Assembly: GCA_023284085.1 (NCBI GenBank)
Contig: JAKVHY010000045.1
Coordinates: 1 to 43,375, forward strand
DNA: 43,375 bases
From: Shewanella benthica
GTDB taxonomy: Bacteria > Pseudomonadota > Gammaproteobacteria > Enterobacterales > Shewanellaceae
Reading direction: 5' to 3'
In this document: in pieces, positions 17,099 through 26,412 of the stretch
Layout of the letters: each line of letters begins with the position of its first letter
Numbering within the stretch: position 1 is the stretch's first letter
Program-made: the position numbers and the translations under genes
The notes under the pieces: model-generated
Seen by the model: the letters and a program-made list of their open reading frames with translations, nothing else
Databases searched by the model: none
What the model was told of the DNA's origin: nothing

Positions 17099-17749
17099 CT
17101 ATGGGGCTAAGTGTTCGAGTAACTCCATCGGTGAACAGATCACCGCCTTAGGGTTCGCTTGGCTCAATTTAGCTTTGTCATGGGCACCATAATCTACGCC
17201 TATGGCATGGATACCGGCATTATTTGCCATATTAAGATCATGAATTGAATCGCCAATCATCACAGCCTTATCCGGTGAGACATCGAGTTCATTCAATAAC
17301 TGCAAGATCATCTCGGGGCTAGGCTTACTTGCGGCTTCGCCTGCACATCGACTCGCCAAAAAATATCCACCAAGCTCAGTTGCGGTTAACACGCGGTTGA
17401 GTCCGGCCCGAGCCTTTCCTGTGGCCACGGCCAATTTATACCCTCTCCCATTGAGTGAAGTAAGTAAGTCTTCGACGCCGTCAAACAAGGGGCTCGGTGT
17501 CTGATTAAGGTGCAAATATTGTTGACGATAGACCTCTTTCATTTCGCCTTGTAACTCGGCGCTGGCATCGGGGTGAAGAATACTGAGTGCTTCATCCATA
17601 GATAAGCCGATAATATCGCGTACCGCTTGCTCCGTTGGCATAGTCATATTCAAGGTCAGAGCAGACTCCTGCATACAGGCCACAATCTTGCCAACTGAGT
17701 CCATCAGGGTGCCATCCCAGTCGAAAATCACCAGTTCATACTGCTTCAT
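17099..17749 (-). CDS. HAD-family phosphatase (phosphoglycolate phosphatase-like)
   Basis: This 216-residue HAD subfamily hydrolase probably dephosphorylates a small phosphometabolite. The nucleophile motif is VIFDWDGTLMDS (D10, D12). A helical cap follows, then a lysine in SKPSPEMI and the acidic motif MIGDSIHDLNMANNAG. Its start ATG overlaps the rluC stop by four bases (ATGA), so it is translated with rluC. The substrate cannot be determined; Gph- and YieH-type enzymes look alike at this level. Confidence 0.88.
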   Translation of the reverse strand: MKQYELVIFDWDGTLMDSVGKIVACMQESALTLNMTMPTEQAVRDIIGLSMDEALSILHPDASAELQGEMKEVYRQQYLHLNQTPSPLFDGVEDLLTSLNGRGYKLAVATGKARAGLNRVLTATELGGYFLASRCAGEAASKPSPEMILQLLNELDVSPDKAVMIGDSIHDLNMANNAGIHAIGVDYGAHDKAKLSQANPKAVICSPMELLEHLAP

Positions 17750-18705
17750 ACTTTGACCAACTTATCTAACGTTTGAGTCAATACCGGATCGAGAGGCGCT
17801 TGGACTATCATGGTCTCCTCAGTGGCAGGATGAGTAAACCTGAGTTGGGCCGCATGTAGGAATAAACGATTCAAGCCGTGGACACGCATGGTGTCATCGA
17901 ATCTTTGCTCACTGTATTTGTCATCACAGGCGATGGGATGTCCAGCATACTGACAATGCACGCGAATTTGATGGGTTCTCCCCGTTACCGGACTGGCTTG
18001 GACGAGTGTCGCCCCTTGATAACGTTGTAAGATTTTGAAACGCGTCTCACACTCCTTGCCTTCCTGATTCACCCGGACAATTCGCTCACCTGATTTCAGG
18101 GTTAACTTAAGTAACGGCGCTTTAATCACCTTGTCACGCGCTTGCCAGGTACCTTTGACTAAGGCCTGGTAGTCCTTTTGCATCTTTTTAAATCTGAGTT
18201 GATCATGCAGATGCCTTAAGGCACTACGTTTCTTGGCAATCAACAATACCCCAGATGTGTCTTTATCGAGACGATGCACCAATTCGAGAAACTTCTGAGT
18301 CGGTCTCAAAGCGCGCATGGCTTCTATAACACCAAAATCGACACCACTACCGCCATGGACCGCGATGCCGGAAGGTTTATTGAGCACTATGATAGATTTA
18401 TCTTCGAATACGATCCGATCTTCGAGTTGCGACACCTTAGTTAATTTGGCAGAAGGTCCGGGGCGATCCGATTTATCAGACACTCTTACCGGTGGGATGC
18501 GCACGATATCACCGTCCTGTAACTTGTACTCCGGCTTGATGCGCTTCTTGTTTACCCTGACCTCCCCCTTTCGCACGATCCGATAGATCATACTCTTAGG
18601 GACACCTTTTAATTTCGTCATTAAATAATTATCAATTCTCTGCCCAAGATGATCTTCATCGATAGTGACTAATTGAACTTTTGGTTTAGGTGCTTCGGTA
18701 TTCAT
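17746..18705 (-). CDS. rluC: 23S rRNA pseudouridine synthase (955/2504/2580)
   Basis: RluC isomerises three uridines in 23S rRNA. At 319 residues it has the E. coli length, with an S4 RNA-binding domain (about 18-75) and a catalytic domain carrying HRLDKDTSG (144-152, catalytic D147) and GRTHQIRVHCQYAGHPI. Its orientation away from rne with a long gap between them is the standard gammaproteobacterial layout, which favours RluC over RluD. Confidence 0.95.
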   Translation of the reverse strand: MNTEAPKPKVQLVTIDEDHLGQRIDNYLMTKLKGVPKSMIYRIVRKGEVRVNKKRIKPEYKLQDGDIVRIPPVRVSDKSDRPGPSAKLTKVSQLEDRIVFEDKSIIVLNKPSGIAVHGGSGVDFGVIEAMRALRPTQKFLELVHRLDKDTSGVLLIAKKRSALRHLHDQLRFKKMQKDYQALVKGTWQARDKVIKAPLLKLTLKSGERIVRVNQEGKECETRFKILQRYQGATLVQASPVTGRTHQIRVHCQYAGHPIACDDKYSEQRFDDTMRVHGLNRLFLHAAQLRFTHPATEETMIVQAPLDPVLTQTLDKLVKV

Positions 18706-19295
18706 GGTGGGCCTTATCTACATCTGGGAGCGCATTGTACATCAAGTAATAAGAATTTTATGCCTTTCCATTTGCTGAATTTATTGATTGTTGCTATATT
18801 TCATCGGCGGTTGGGGATAATCAGTGAATAAAGTGTTCATAAAACCCTCAACCCTTACGCAAGAAGCAGAGACTAAAATAATTTTCCATCTGTCGTAAAT
18901 AGCTAATTTGCAAGTCGTTTTATTAATATAATACCGAAAATGTATGTTAACGACTAAACGGATAGGAAAACCCACATTACAAGGTGGTTTCTCTAAGAAA
19001 TGCGTCCCAAATTCGAAGATTAATTTTAACTTATCATCAAACGATCTCAATTCGATTTTGGCATTACCGGAAAGAACCGAATAATTTATGGGGTTAGTTG
19101 TCGTTTAACAACGAATTCCTTGTTTTTGTAGATATTAAAAAATAAGCCATAAATGGATGCGACACGCAGAGATTGCGTCTAACAGAGATGCGCACCTTGC
19201 CTAGACACCAGCCGTGAGGCTCTAATTATGTGCTAGGCCCGTAATGCAACGAAAATAATCGTTTGATGACCTTATTTTAGAAGAAACACGTCATC
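18706..19295 (+). other. rne: rluC-rne intergenic region and probable rne leader
   Basis: These 590 bases contain no supported gene. In enterobacteria the rne leader is long and structured, and RNase E binds it to control its own level. Here several hairpins precede rne: 19199-19238, a short ACGCA/TGCGT stem (19164-19168 with 19174-19178), and GATGAC/GTCATC immediately before the start codon. I infer an autoregulatory leader by position and structure; the sequence is not matched to the known E. coli element. Confidence 0.5.
19199..19238 (+). promoter_or_regulatory. Two-tier hairpin in rne leader
   Basis: GCCTAG (19199-19204) pairs with CTAGGC (19233-19238), and inside it AGCC (19210-19213) pairs with GGCT (19218-19221) around a GTGA tetraloop. 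It ends 57 bases before the rne start codon and is the clearest structure in the leader. Confidence 0.5.
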
Positions 19296-22200
19296 ATGAA
19301 ACGGATGTTAATTAATGCGACTCAATCTGAAGAGTTGCGCGTAGCCCTAGTTGATGGGCAACAGTTATATGATCTAGATATCGAAAGTCCAGGTCACGAG
19401 CAAAAGAAAGCCAATATCTACAAGGGTAAAATCACCCGTGTAGAGCCCTCTCTCGAAGCGGCATTTGTCGATTATGGAGCAGACCGTCATGGATTCCTGC
19501 CCCTCAAAGAGATCGCCAGAGAATACTTCCCTAAAGGTTACTCTTTCCAAGGTCGCCCCAATATTAAAGAGGTGATAAAAGAGGGCCAAGAGGTCGTAGT
19601 TCAAATTGATAAAGAGGAGCGTGGCAATAAAGGCGCCGCACTCACGACCTTCGTCAGTTTAGCGGGTTCATACCTTGTCTTAATGCCAAACAACCCTCGC
19701 GCCGGTGGCATCTCTCGCCGTATCGAAGGTGATGAACGCACTGAGCTAAAGGCGGCCTTGTCTGAATTAGACATCCCTAATGGCATGGGACTCATTGTCC
19801 GTACAGCTGGTGTGGGCAAAGACTCTGCAGAACTTGCATGGGATCTAAAAGTACTGGAGCATCATTGGACAGCGATAAAAGAAGCGTCTATTGGTCGCCC
19901 CGCGCCTTTCCTCATTCACCAAGAAAGTAACGTCATCGTTCGTGCGATTCGTGACTACTTGCGTCGTGATGTGGGTGAAGTACTTATCGACCATCCACGC
20001 ATCTTCGAAGAAGCGAAACAGCATGTAGCTCTGGTACGCCCAGATTTTGCAGACAGAATCAAACACTATGATGCTGAAGTGCCTCTGTTCACTCATTTCC
20101 AAATTGAGACACAGATCGAATCGGCATTCCAACGTGAAGTGCGCTTACCCTCTGGCGGATCGATTGTTATCGACCCCACTGAGGCATTAACGTCAATCGA
20201 TATCAACTCAGCACGCGCCACTAAGGGCAGTGATATCGAAGAGACTGCGTTAAACACCAACCTAGAAGCTGCTGATGAAATTGCCCGTCAATTACGTCTT
20301 CGCGACTTGGGCGGGCTCGTGGTTATCGACTTTATCGATATGACTCCCGTACGTCATCAGCGTGAAGTTGAGAACAGAATGCGTGATGCCGTTCATTTAG
20401 ATAGAGCCCGTGTTCAGTTGGGACGTATCTCTCGCTTCGGTCTGATGGAGATGTCACGACAACGCCTTAGACCTTCTCTGGAAGAGTCTGCTGCACATGT
20501 ATGTCCTCGTTGTCACGGCCAAGGCACCATACGTGGCACTGAGTCATTAGCACTGTCAATTTTGCGTCTGATGGAAGAGGAAGCGATAAAAGAGAATACC
20601 TCTCAAATCGAAGCCGTTGTGCCAGTCGATGTCGCCGCTTTCCTACTCAATGAAAAACGAAAAGCCATTCGCATCACAGAGCAACGTCATGATGTAGAAG
20701 TCTATGTGATCCCTGATCCAAATATGTCTACGCCAGATTACCGAGTCTCACGTCATCGCAAAGACGATCAGATAAGCGAGGCCAGTTATAAACTGCTGGA
20801 ACAGCCTGTATCCAATTTGTATGAGCCCCGTAAGCTTGAGCGTGCAACGGCTACTGAGCCAGCGATAAAAGGATTCACTGCGCCAGTCAAAGCACCTGAA
20901 CCTAAAGCCAAGGCAGCAACAGCGCCTAAGACAACTGAAGAGCCTGGTCTAATCGCTAAGCTTTTCGCCGCGATTGCTGGACTGTTCAAAGCTGAACCTA
21001 AGCAAGAAGAGCCCAAGAAGCAAAGCGAATCAGGCAGCCAAAACCGTAACAATCGCCGACCTGCTCGCAAGAATGATTCACGCCGTAACGACAGTCGTCG
21101 TAGTCGTGATGATAAGGAGCTATCAAGCGATAAGAATGAGCGTAGTTCACGTCCAAGCCGTAATAAGCGTGCAGACTCGAATGAAGAGCGCTCAAGCAGA
21201 GATAAAGGCGATCAAGGCAAGCGTCAATCTCGTCATGACAGCAAGCCGACTCGAACTCGTCAGCAAGCAGATGTGGCGGATACTACTGTTGCTACGCTTA
21301 CTACGCTTACTACTGATGCGACTGATACTACTGATACGACTCCTAAACAGGAAGTTGCCAGAGAGCGTCGTCAACGTAGAAATATGCGTAGGAAAGTGCG
21401 TATAGAAACTGAAAAGTCACAGAAGCTTGATGAGCAAGACACAGAAGTAGTTGCTGCTGAAGTGGTTGTAGAAACAGCGCCGATTTCGGTTAAAGAAGAC
21501 AAACAGACTCGTCCTAAGCGTCAGCCTCGTAAGCCTAAGACTGATATTAAAGCTAAGGATGACGTTCAAGTTACTGAAGAGAACGATGCAGTCGAAGTAG
21601 AGACTCGTACGCCAGAGACTCAGCAAGACGCCAATTCTCAAGATAGCGTGACAGTGGCAACAAGCTCAGTCGAAGCCAGTGCTACTGAGACTAGTTCTGT
21701 TGATGCTACAGATGATAAGCCACGTGAAGGTCAGCGTCGCAGTCGTCGTAGCCCACGCCATCTTCGCGCAGCGGGTCAACGTCGTCGTCGTGAAGAAGAT
21801 GACGGTGAGACTAATGCAGATGCAACTCCAGTCTTCGTCCCTAATGAAACAGAAGTTGAATTTCAAGCGAATCAAGTAGCAGCATCTACAGCCGCAACTG
21901 AAGCGCCTGTTACAGCACCGACTAAGCCTGCGGCTCCAGTTCAAGCTGAGGCTCCTGTCGAAGTTAAGGCTGAGGCTCAATCGGCACCGACTAAGCCTGT
22001 AGTGCCAGTTCAAGCTGAGGCTCCAGTCGAAGTTAAGGCTGAGGCTCAATCGGCACCGACTAAACCTGTAGCGCCAGTTCAAGCTGAGGCTCCTGTCGCA
22101 GTTAAAGCTGAAGCTCAATCGGTATCTGCAGCTCCGACTAAGCCTGCAGCTCCAGTGAAAGCTGAAGTTCCTGTACAAGCCGTGGCCAAGCCTGAAGTTA

Positions 22201-22502
22201 ACACGGTAACCGCTGCAGCAGCCAAGCCTGCGACTCCGGTTAAAGTAGAAACTCAGGTCGCCGTCGAAGCAACAGCCGAGGTCAAAACAAAAGTGGAAAC
22301 ACCGGCGAAGACTCTAGCTAAGCCTAAAGGTGCTAGTCGCTTTGGCACTATGGTGAGCTCAGACATGATCGCACCAGTGGTAGAGACGAGAGACAACGTA
22401 GAGGTTCCTAAAGGGCGTCAATACGAAGCATCTGAATCTTCATCAGCCGATGCTAAGCCGAAAACGGCAAACTCAGCTAATTCGGACATGGCCAGACCAT
22501 AA
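19296..22502 (+). CDS. rne: Ribonuclease E
   Basis: RNase E is the main endonuclease of RNA decay and of rRNA and tRNA processing, and scaffolds the degradosome at the inner membrane. In 1068 residues the N-terminal catalytic half has an S1 domain (about 37-120), the DNase-I-like active site with D302 (SIDINSARAT) and D345 (VIDFIDM), and the Zn-link C403-PR-C406. From about residue 530 the tail is disordered: an Arg-rich block (about 590-660), Thr-Asp runs, a second Arg-rich block (about 805-835), then Ala-Pro-Lys-rich repeats. A hydrophobic segment around LIAKLFAAIAGLFKA resembles the membrane-targeting helix. The repeats vary rapidly in this family. Confidence 0.98.
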   Translation: MKRMLINATQSEELRVALVDGQQLYDLDIESPGHEQKKANIYKGKITRVEPSLEAAFVDYGADRHGFLPLKEIAREYFPKGYSFQGRPNIKEVIKEGQEVVVQIDKEERGNKGAALTTFVSLAGSYLVLMPNNPRAGGISRRIEGDERTELKAALSELDIPNGMGLIVRTAGVGKDSAELAWDLKVLEHHWTAIKEASIGRPAPFLIHQESNVIVRAIRDYLRRDVGEVLIDHPRIFEEAKQHVALVRPDFADRIKHYDAEVPLFTHFQIETQIESAFQREVRLPSGGSIVIDPTEALTSIDINSARATKGSDIEETALNTNLEAADEIARQLRLRDLGGLVVIDFIDMTPVRHQREVENRMRDAVHLDRARVQLGRISRFGLMEMSRQRLRPSLEESAAHVCPRCHGQGTIRGTESLALSILRLMEEEAIKENTSQIEAVVPVDVAAFLLNEKRKAIRITEQRHDVEVYVIPDPNMSTPDYRVSRHRKDDQISEASYKLLEQPVSNLYEPRKLERATATEPAIKGFTAPVKAPEPKAKAATAPKTTEEPGLIAKLFAAIAGLFKAEPKQEEPKKQSESGSQNRNNRRPARKNDSRRNDSRRSRDDKELSSDKNERSSRPSRNKRADSNEERSSRDKGDQGKRQSRHDSKPTRTRQQADVADTTVATLTTLTTDATDTTDTTPKQEVARERRQRRNMRRKVRIETEKSQKLDEQDTEVVAAEVVVETAPISVKEDKQTRPKRQPRKPKTDIKAKDDVQVTEENDAVEVETRTPETQQDANSQDSVTVATSSVEASATETSSVDATDDKPREGQRRSRRSPRHLRAAGQRRRREEDDGETNADATPVFVPNETEVEFQANQVAASTAATEAPVTAPTKPAAPVQAEAPVEVKAEAQSAPTKPVVPVQAEAPVEVKAEAQSAPTKPVAPVQAEAPVAVKAEAQSVSAAPTKPAAPVKAEVPVQAVAKPEVNTVTAAAAKPATPVKVETQVAVEATAEVKTKVETPAKTLAKPKGASRFGTMVSSDMIAPVVETRDNVEVPKGRQYEASESSSADAKPKTANSANSDMARP
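21915..22121 (+). repeat. Three tandem 69-bp repeats in the rne tail
   Basis: Units start at 21915, 21984 and 22053. Each is 69 bases (23 codons) encoding a segment built around APTKP, PVQAEAPV and VKAEAQS. Copies differ at only a few positions, which implies recent in-frame duplication; shorter diverged copies follow to about 22260. Copy number may vary between strains without breaking the frame. Confidence 0.85.
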
Positions 22503-22524
22503 ACGATAATTAGTCGATAACAGA

Positions 22525-22552
22525 AAAGCCATGCCTTCGAGCATGGCTTTTT
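22525..22552 (+). terminator. Terminator of rne
   Basis: AAAAGCCATGC (22525-22535) pairs with GCATGGCTTTT (22542-22552) around a CTTCGA loop and continues into a T-run. It lies 23 bases past the rne stop. Confidence 0.88.
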
Positions 22553-22631
22553 TATTCTCTTAAGGCGGAATATTTGTTAGTATTCGCGACCGAAATTCAA
22601 TCTAAAACAACACAATTACAACAGAGGCTAA

Positions 22632-24188
22632 ATGTTCGATCTTATTCGTCACAAAACTGCCAGTCATAGGGCCGATCTATTGTCGGGCATAACTGTCGCA
22701 CTCGCACTGGTCCCTGAAGCTGTCGCATTTGCTTTTGTCGCCGGTGTTGACCCTATGGTGGGCCTCTATGCCGCTTTCATCATGGGTCTGATCACCGCAC
22801 TCATAGGTGGACGTCCGGGCATGATCTCAGGTGCTACCGGCGCTATGGCCGTCGTCATGGTCGCCTTGGTCGCCGATCACGGGGTAGCCTACCTCTTCGC
22901 CGCGGTGGTGTTAGCCGGTATGATCCAGGTCTCGTTCGGCCTGCTCAAGCTAGGTAAATTTATCCGCATCGTGCCCTATCCGGTGATGATAGGTTTCGTC
23001 AACGGCTTAGCCATTGTCATCTTCTTAGCCCAACTGGGCCAGTTTAAATCGCCGGATATTAATGGTGTGATGACTTGGTTACCCCAAGATCAACTGGCTC
23101 TGATGATTGGCCTGGTGGCGCTCACCATGGGCATAATACATTTCTTGCCTAAGCTGACAACAGCCATCCCCTCCTCTCTCGTTGCTATCATCACTGTCAC
23201 CATGATGGTGGTTTTCTTAGAGCTCGATACCCGCACAGTGTTAGATTTCTTAAAATCCATGAGTGGTGATGAGAATGCAACCATAGCCGGAAGCTTACCT
23301 AGCTTCTCTATCCCAGCGGTGGCATTCAATTTAGAGACCCTGTATATCATACTGCCCTACTCTCTCATTCTTGCCGCCGTCGGCTTGATTGAGTCTCTGC
23401 TGACACTCACGGTGATCGATGAGATGACCAACACCCGCGGTAAAGGTAACAAGGAATGTATCGGCCAAGGCGTTGGTAACATCACCAGTGGCTTCTTCGG
23501 CGCTATGGGTGGTTGTGCCATGATTGGTCAGTCTATGATCAACATCAACTCGGGTGGACGCGGTCGCCTATCGGGTGTTACTGCAGCCCTGACGCTGCTT
23601 GGTTTCATCCTGTTCGGGTCGGCTATGATAGAGATGATCCCACTGGCGGCTCTAGTCGGTGTGATGTTTATGGTTGTGCTCGGTACCTTCGAATGGGCCA
23701 GCTTTAAGGTGATGGGCAAAGTCCCTAAACATGATGCCTTCGTCATCATCTTGGTGACTGTTGTCACTGTGTTTACCGACTTGGCATTTGCCGTGTTCGT
23801 CGGTGTCATAGTCTCAGCCCTGGTCTTTGCCTGGGAACACGCTAAGCATATCAATGTTGAGATAACTGAAGATGCTAATGGTTGGAAAGTTTATAAACTT
23901 AACGGTCCTTTGTTCTTCGGTTCTGTGGCTGATTTCTTAGAGCTATTCCACAACAATACCGATCCTGATGATGTGATAGTCGACTTCCAAAATTCACGCG
24001 TATGTGATCACTCGGCGCTGGATGCCATAGACACTCTGGCTGATAGATATGTGGCATCGGGTAAGAAATTACACCTGCGTCACTTGAGTAATGACTGTAA
24101 GCAATTACTGCATAAGGCGGGAGATCTTGTCGAAGTTAATCTTATCGAAGATCCTCACTACAAGATTGGCGACGATAAGCTAGATTAA
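22632..24188 (+). CDS. SulP-family anion permease with STAS domain
   Basis: This is an inner-membrane transporter of the SLC26/SulP family, which moves sulfate, bicarbonate or dicarboxylates. In 518 residues the first ~400 form about 10-14 hydrophobic helices beginning SGITVALALVPEAVAFAFVAG, the typical SulP opening. A C-terminal STAS domain follows (about 410-510, with DVIVDFQNSRVCDHSALDAI). The N-terminal PEA motif resembles bicarbonate and sulfate members; the substrate is not determinable. It stands alone between two terminators. Confidence 0.92.
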   Translation: MFDLIRHKTASHRADLLSGITVALALVPEAVAFAFVAGVDPMVGLYAAFIMGLITALIGGRPGMISGATGAMAVVMVALVADHGVAYLFAAVVLAGMIQVSFGLLKLGKFIRIVPYPVMIGFVNGLAIVIFLAQLGQFKSPDINGVMTWLPQDQLALMIGLVALTMGIIHFLPKLTTAIPSSLVAIITVTMMVVFLELDTRTVLDFLKSMSGDENATIAGSLPSFSIPAVAFNLETLYIILPYSLILAAVGLIESLLTLTVIDEMTNTRGKGNKECIGQGVGNITSGFFGAMGGCAMIGQSMININSGGRGRLSGVTAALTLLGFILFGSAMIEMIPLAALVGVMFMVVLGTFEWASFKVMGKVPKHDAFVIILVTVVTVFTDLAFAVFVGVIVSALVFAWEHAKHINVEITEDANGWKVYKLNGPLFFGSVADFLELFHNNTDPDDVIVDFQNSRVCDHSALDAIDTLADRYVASGKKLHLRHLSNDCKQLLHKAGDLVEVNLIEDPHYKIGDDKLD

Positions 24189-24219
24189 TTTTCGTCAGCT
24201 AAGTCTGAACTCCAGACAT

Positions 24220-24248
24220 AAAAAAGGCGAGCTTAGCTCGCCTTTTTT
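24220..24248. terminator. Bidirectional terminator between sulP and msrBA
   Basis: A GGCGAGC/GCTCGCC stem flanked by six A and six T (24220-24232 with 24236-24248) lies between convergent genes and can serve both. Confidence 0.88.
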
Positions 24249-24258
24249 ATGTCTCAAA

Positions 24259-25161
24259 TTACTTTAACTTATCAGCAAAAGCGGCCCTAAACTTCTCGAC
24301 CTTAGGCCTCACAACAATCTGACAATAAGCTTGCTCACGGTTTTTCTCGAAATAGTCCTTATGATCATTCTCTGCACCATAGAAGGTATTAAAAGCGACA
24401 ATCTCGGTGACTATCGGCTTAGACCAGACTTCAGCCTGAGTGAGCTCTGCAATCATCTGATTAGCCAGCCTGCTCTGCTCTTCATCATGGGCGAAGACAA
24501 CGGAGCGATATTGTGGACCCACATCGTGACCTTGTTGATTCAAGGTGGTCGGATCATGCCCCTGCCAAAACACGCAGAGCAATTCCTTAAAGCTGATGAC
24601 GCTTGGGTCAAACTCTATATGGACGACTTCTGCATGGGCGGTCATCCCCGAACAGACGGCGTTATAATGTGCGCTCGCCTCATCACCGCCACAATATCCT
24701 GATTGAACTGAGATAACCCCTCGAAGTTGAGTGAACATGGCTTCGAAGCACCAGAAACATCCCGCTCCAAGCGTCGCAAACTGATATTCGTTTGGCTCAT
24801 CAGTTGCAGCATTAGCCTTGAACACCATAGAAACGGAATTAACACAGTGACGAGTATTTTTCTCGGTTAAATACTCCCCTTCAAACACATGACCCAGATG
24901 GGCATCACACTGAGCGCAGACAATTTCGACTCTATGACCATCGACATCGGTAATTCGTTTGACCGCCCCTTGGATTTCATCATCGAAGGCGGGCCAGCCA
25001 CAATGGGCATTAAACTTATGCTCAGATAGATACAGGGGCGCTTCACAACGTTTGCACACATAACTCCCCAGGGCATCGTGCAGGTGGTACTCCCCGCTAA
25101 AAGGCCGCTCGGTGCCCTTTTCTTCAATCACATGTCGTTCAAAATCGGTGAGTTCGCGCAT
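24259..25161 (-). CDS. msrBA: Fused methionine sulfoxide reductase MsrB-MsrA
   Basis: The protein repairs oxidised methionine, reducing both R (MsrB) and S (MsrA) sulfoxide forms. In 300 residues an MsrB domain comes first (about 1-118): zinc ligands C36, C39, C82 and C85, HCGWPAF, GHVF, and catalytic C106 in RHCVNSVS. MsrA follows (about 126-285) with GCFWCFE (C135), SGYCGG, and GHDPTTLNQQGHDVGPQYRS. The order B then A is the reverse of many PilB-type and other MsrA-B fusions. There is no signal peptide, so it acts in the cytoplasm. Confidence 0.95.
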   Translation of the reverse strand: MRELTDFERHVIEEKGTERPFSGEYHLHDALGSYVCKRCEAPLYLSEHKFNAHCGWPAFDDEIQGAVKRITDVDGHRVEIVCAQCDAHLGHVFEGEYLTEKNTRHCVNSVSMVFKANAATDEPNEYQFATLGAGCFWCFEAMFTQLRGVISVQSGYCGGDEASAHYNAVCSGMTAHAEVVHIEFDPSVISFKELLCVFWQGHDPTTLNQQGHDVGPQYRSVVFAHDEEQSRLANQMIAELTQAEVWSKPIVTEIVAFNTFYGAENDHKDYFEKNREQAYCQIVVRPKVEKFRAAFADKLK

Positions 25162-25463
25162 ACTTGTTACTCTTAATTCGTTGTGTAGATTAGACCTGAG
25201 ATCTTTATCTTCTCTTTCAAATATACACGACGCAAGACAAACCGTTACTTATTGTCTGTTCGACGAATTTTTGTGAAACTATTTTTATCTTAGCTGTTCT
25301 CGCATATGTCATTATTCTACAGTTGTTATTTCCGACAAGGTTCAGTGCTTATCCCCTTAAAAAACAATGATGGGGTGATATTCATCACACTTAATTGCCC
25401 CAGAGCCTTAGCCTAGATAAACTAACCTTGGGTTTATCTATTATAAAAAATAAGAAGACAGAG
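25162..25463. other. Divergent msrBA / oxygenase promoter region
   Basis: These 302 bases separate divergent genes and must hold both promoters. No strong -35/-10 pair was fixed by eye. The one clear element is a CRP-like site at 25374-25389, described separately. Confidence 0.4.
25374..25389 (+). promoter_or_regulatory. CRP-like binding site
   Basis: GGTGA, six bases, then TCACA matches the CRP core TGTGA-N6-TCACA with one mismatch. It lies about 75 bases before the oxygenase start. In Shewanella CRP controls much anaerobic respiration, so this could make the oxygenase CRP-dependent. One near-match may also be chance. Confidence 0.4.
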
Positions 25464-26303
25464 ATGAAATTAGAAACAATCGATTATCAAGCAGCCGATA
25501 GTGCAAAAAAGTTCGTCCAATCATTGAGAGATACAGGTTTTGGCGTACTGGCTAATCATCCAATCGATAAGGCCTTAGTAGAAAAAATTTACATTGAGTG
25601 GCAAGCCTTCTTCAACAGTGAAGACAAGCATGACTTTCTGTTTAAACCTGAAACCCAAGATGGCTTCTTTCCTGCAGAAGTATCAGAAACGGCTAAGGGT
25701 CACACGGTTAAAGATATCAAGGAGTATTACCACGTCTATCCTTGGGGACGTATTCCTCAATCCTTGAAAGAGAATATCTTAGCTTACTATCAAGCTGCCA
25801 ATGAGCTTGCCGAAGAGTTGCTGCAGTGGATAGAAGAGCATTCACCCGCAGATGTTGCGGTAAATTACTCCATAGCCTTACCCAAGATGATTGAAGGCAG
25901 TCACAAGACCTTGCTTCGCATATTACATTACCCGGGAATGACAGGTGAAGAAGAAGTCGGTGCTATCCGCGCCGCGGCTCATGAAGACATTAATCTGATC
26001 ACCCTGTTACCCGCGGCAAATGAACCGGGTCTGCAGGTGAAAGGTCAAGACGGCGAATGGATTGACGTGCCTTGTGATTTCGGCAATTTGATCATCAATA
26101 TCGGTGACATGTTGCAAGAAGCTTCCAGCGGCTACTTCCCATCGACCACCCACAGAGTGATCAATCCTGTGGGCACAGATATGTCTAAGCCTAGGGTATC
26201 CTTGCCGTTATTCTTGCATCCTAAGCCTGAAGTCGTACTCTCTAGCCGTTACACTGCAGACAGTTATTTGATGGAGCGATTGAGAGAATTAGGGGTGATC
26301 TAA
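25464..26303 (+). CDS. 2-oxoglutarate/Fe(II)-dependent oxygenase, isopenicillin-N-synthase-like
   Basis: This 279-residue non-heme iron oxygenase has the facial triad H173-x-D175 (AAHEDINL) and H230 (TTHRVINP), plus R244 (KPRVSLPLF) for the 2-oxoglutarate carboxylate. The N-terminal segment FVQSLRDTGFGVLANHPI is the usual DIOX_N domain. Its substrate is unknown; such genes are common in marine gammaproteobacteria and are not linked to antibiotic clusters here. ATG 25464 is preferred because AGAAGACAGAG precedes it and the family begins here; ATG 25395 would add 23 residues of no similarity. Confidence 0.88.
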   Translation: MKLETIDYQAADSAKKFVQSLRDTGFGVLANHPIDKALVEKIYIEWQAFFNSEDKHDFLFKPETQDGFFPAEVSETAKGHTVKDIKEYYHVYPWGRIPQSLKENILAYYQAANELAEELLQWIEEHSPADVAVNYSIALPKMIEGSHKTLLRILHYPGMTGEEEVGAIRAAAHEDINLITLLPAANEPGLQVKGQDGEWIDVPCDFGNLIINIGDMLQEASSGYFPSTTHRVINPVGTDMSKPRVSLPLFLHPKPEVVLSSRYTADSYLMERLRELGVI

Positions 26304-26326
26304 TCACTCATCCAGTGACTTCTCAT

Positions 26327-26352
26327 AAAAAAGCGCCTGAAGGCGCTTTTTT
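26327..26352 (+). terminator. Terminator of oxygenase gene
   Basis: An 11-bp stem (26327-26337 with 26342-26352) with a TGAA loop and six T at its right arm lies 24 bases past the stop. Confidence 0.85.
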
Positions 26353-26412
26353 AGTGAAATTTTCCCCTAACAAGGTAAAATCCCCACATCAAAACTAATA
26401 CAGAGCAATAAA

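Noticed and set aside
18781..19050. Open minus-strand frame of 89 codons in the rne leader region
   Set aside because: No ribosome site, no family resemblance, and it lies where a long non-coding leader is expected.
20974..22178. Several long open frames on both strands inside rne
   Set aside because: They arise from the biased Arg, Ala and Pro codon use of the RNase E tail.
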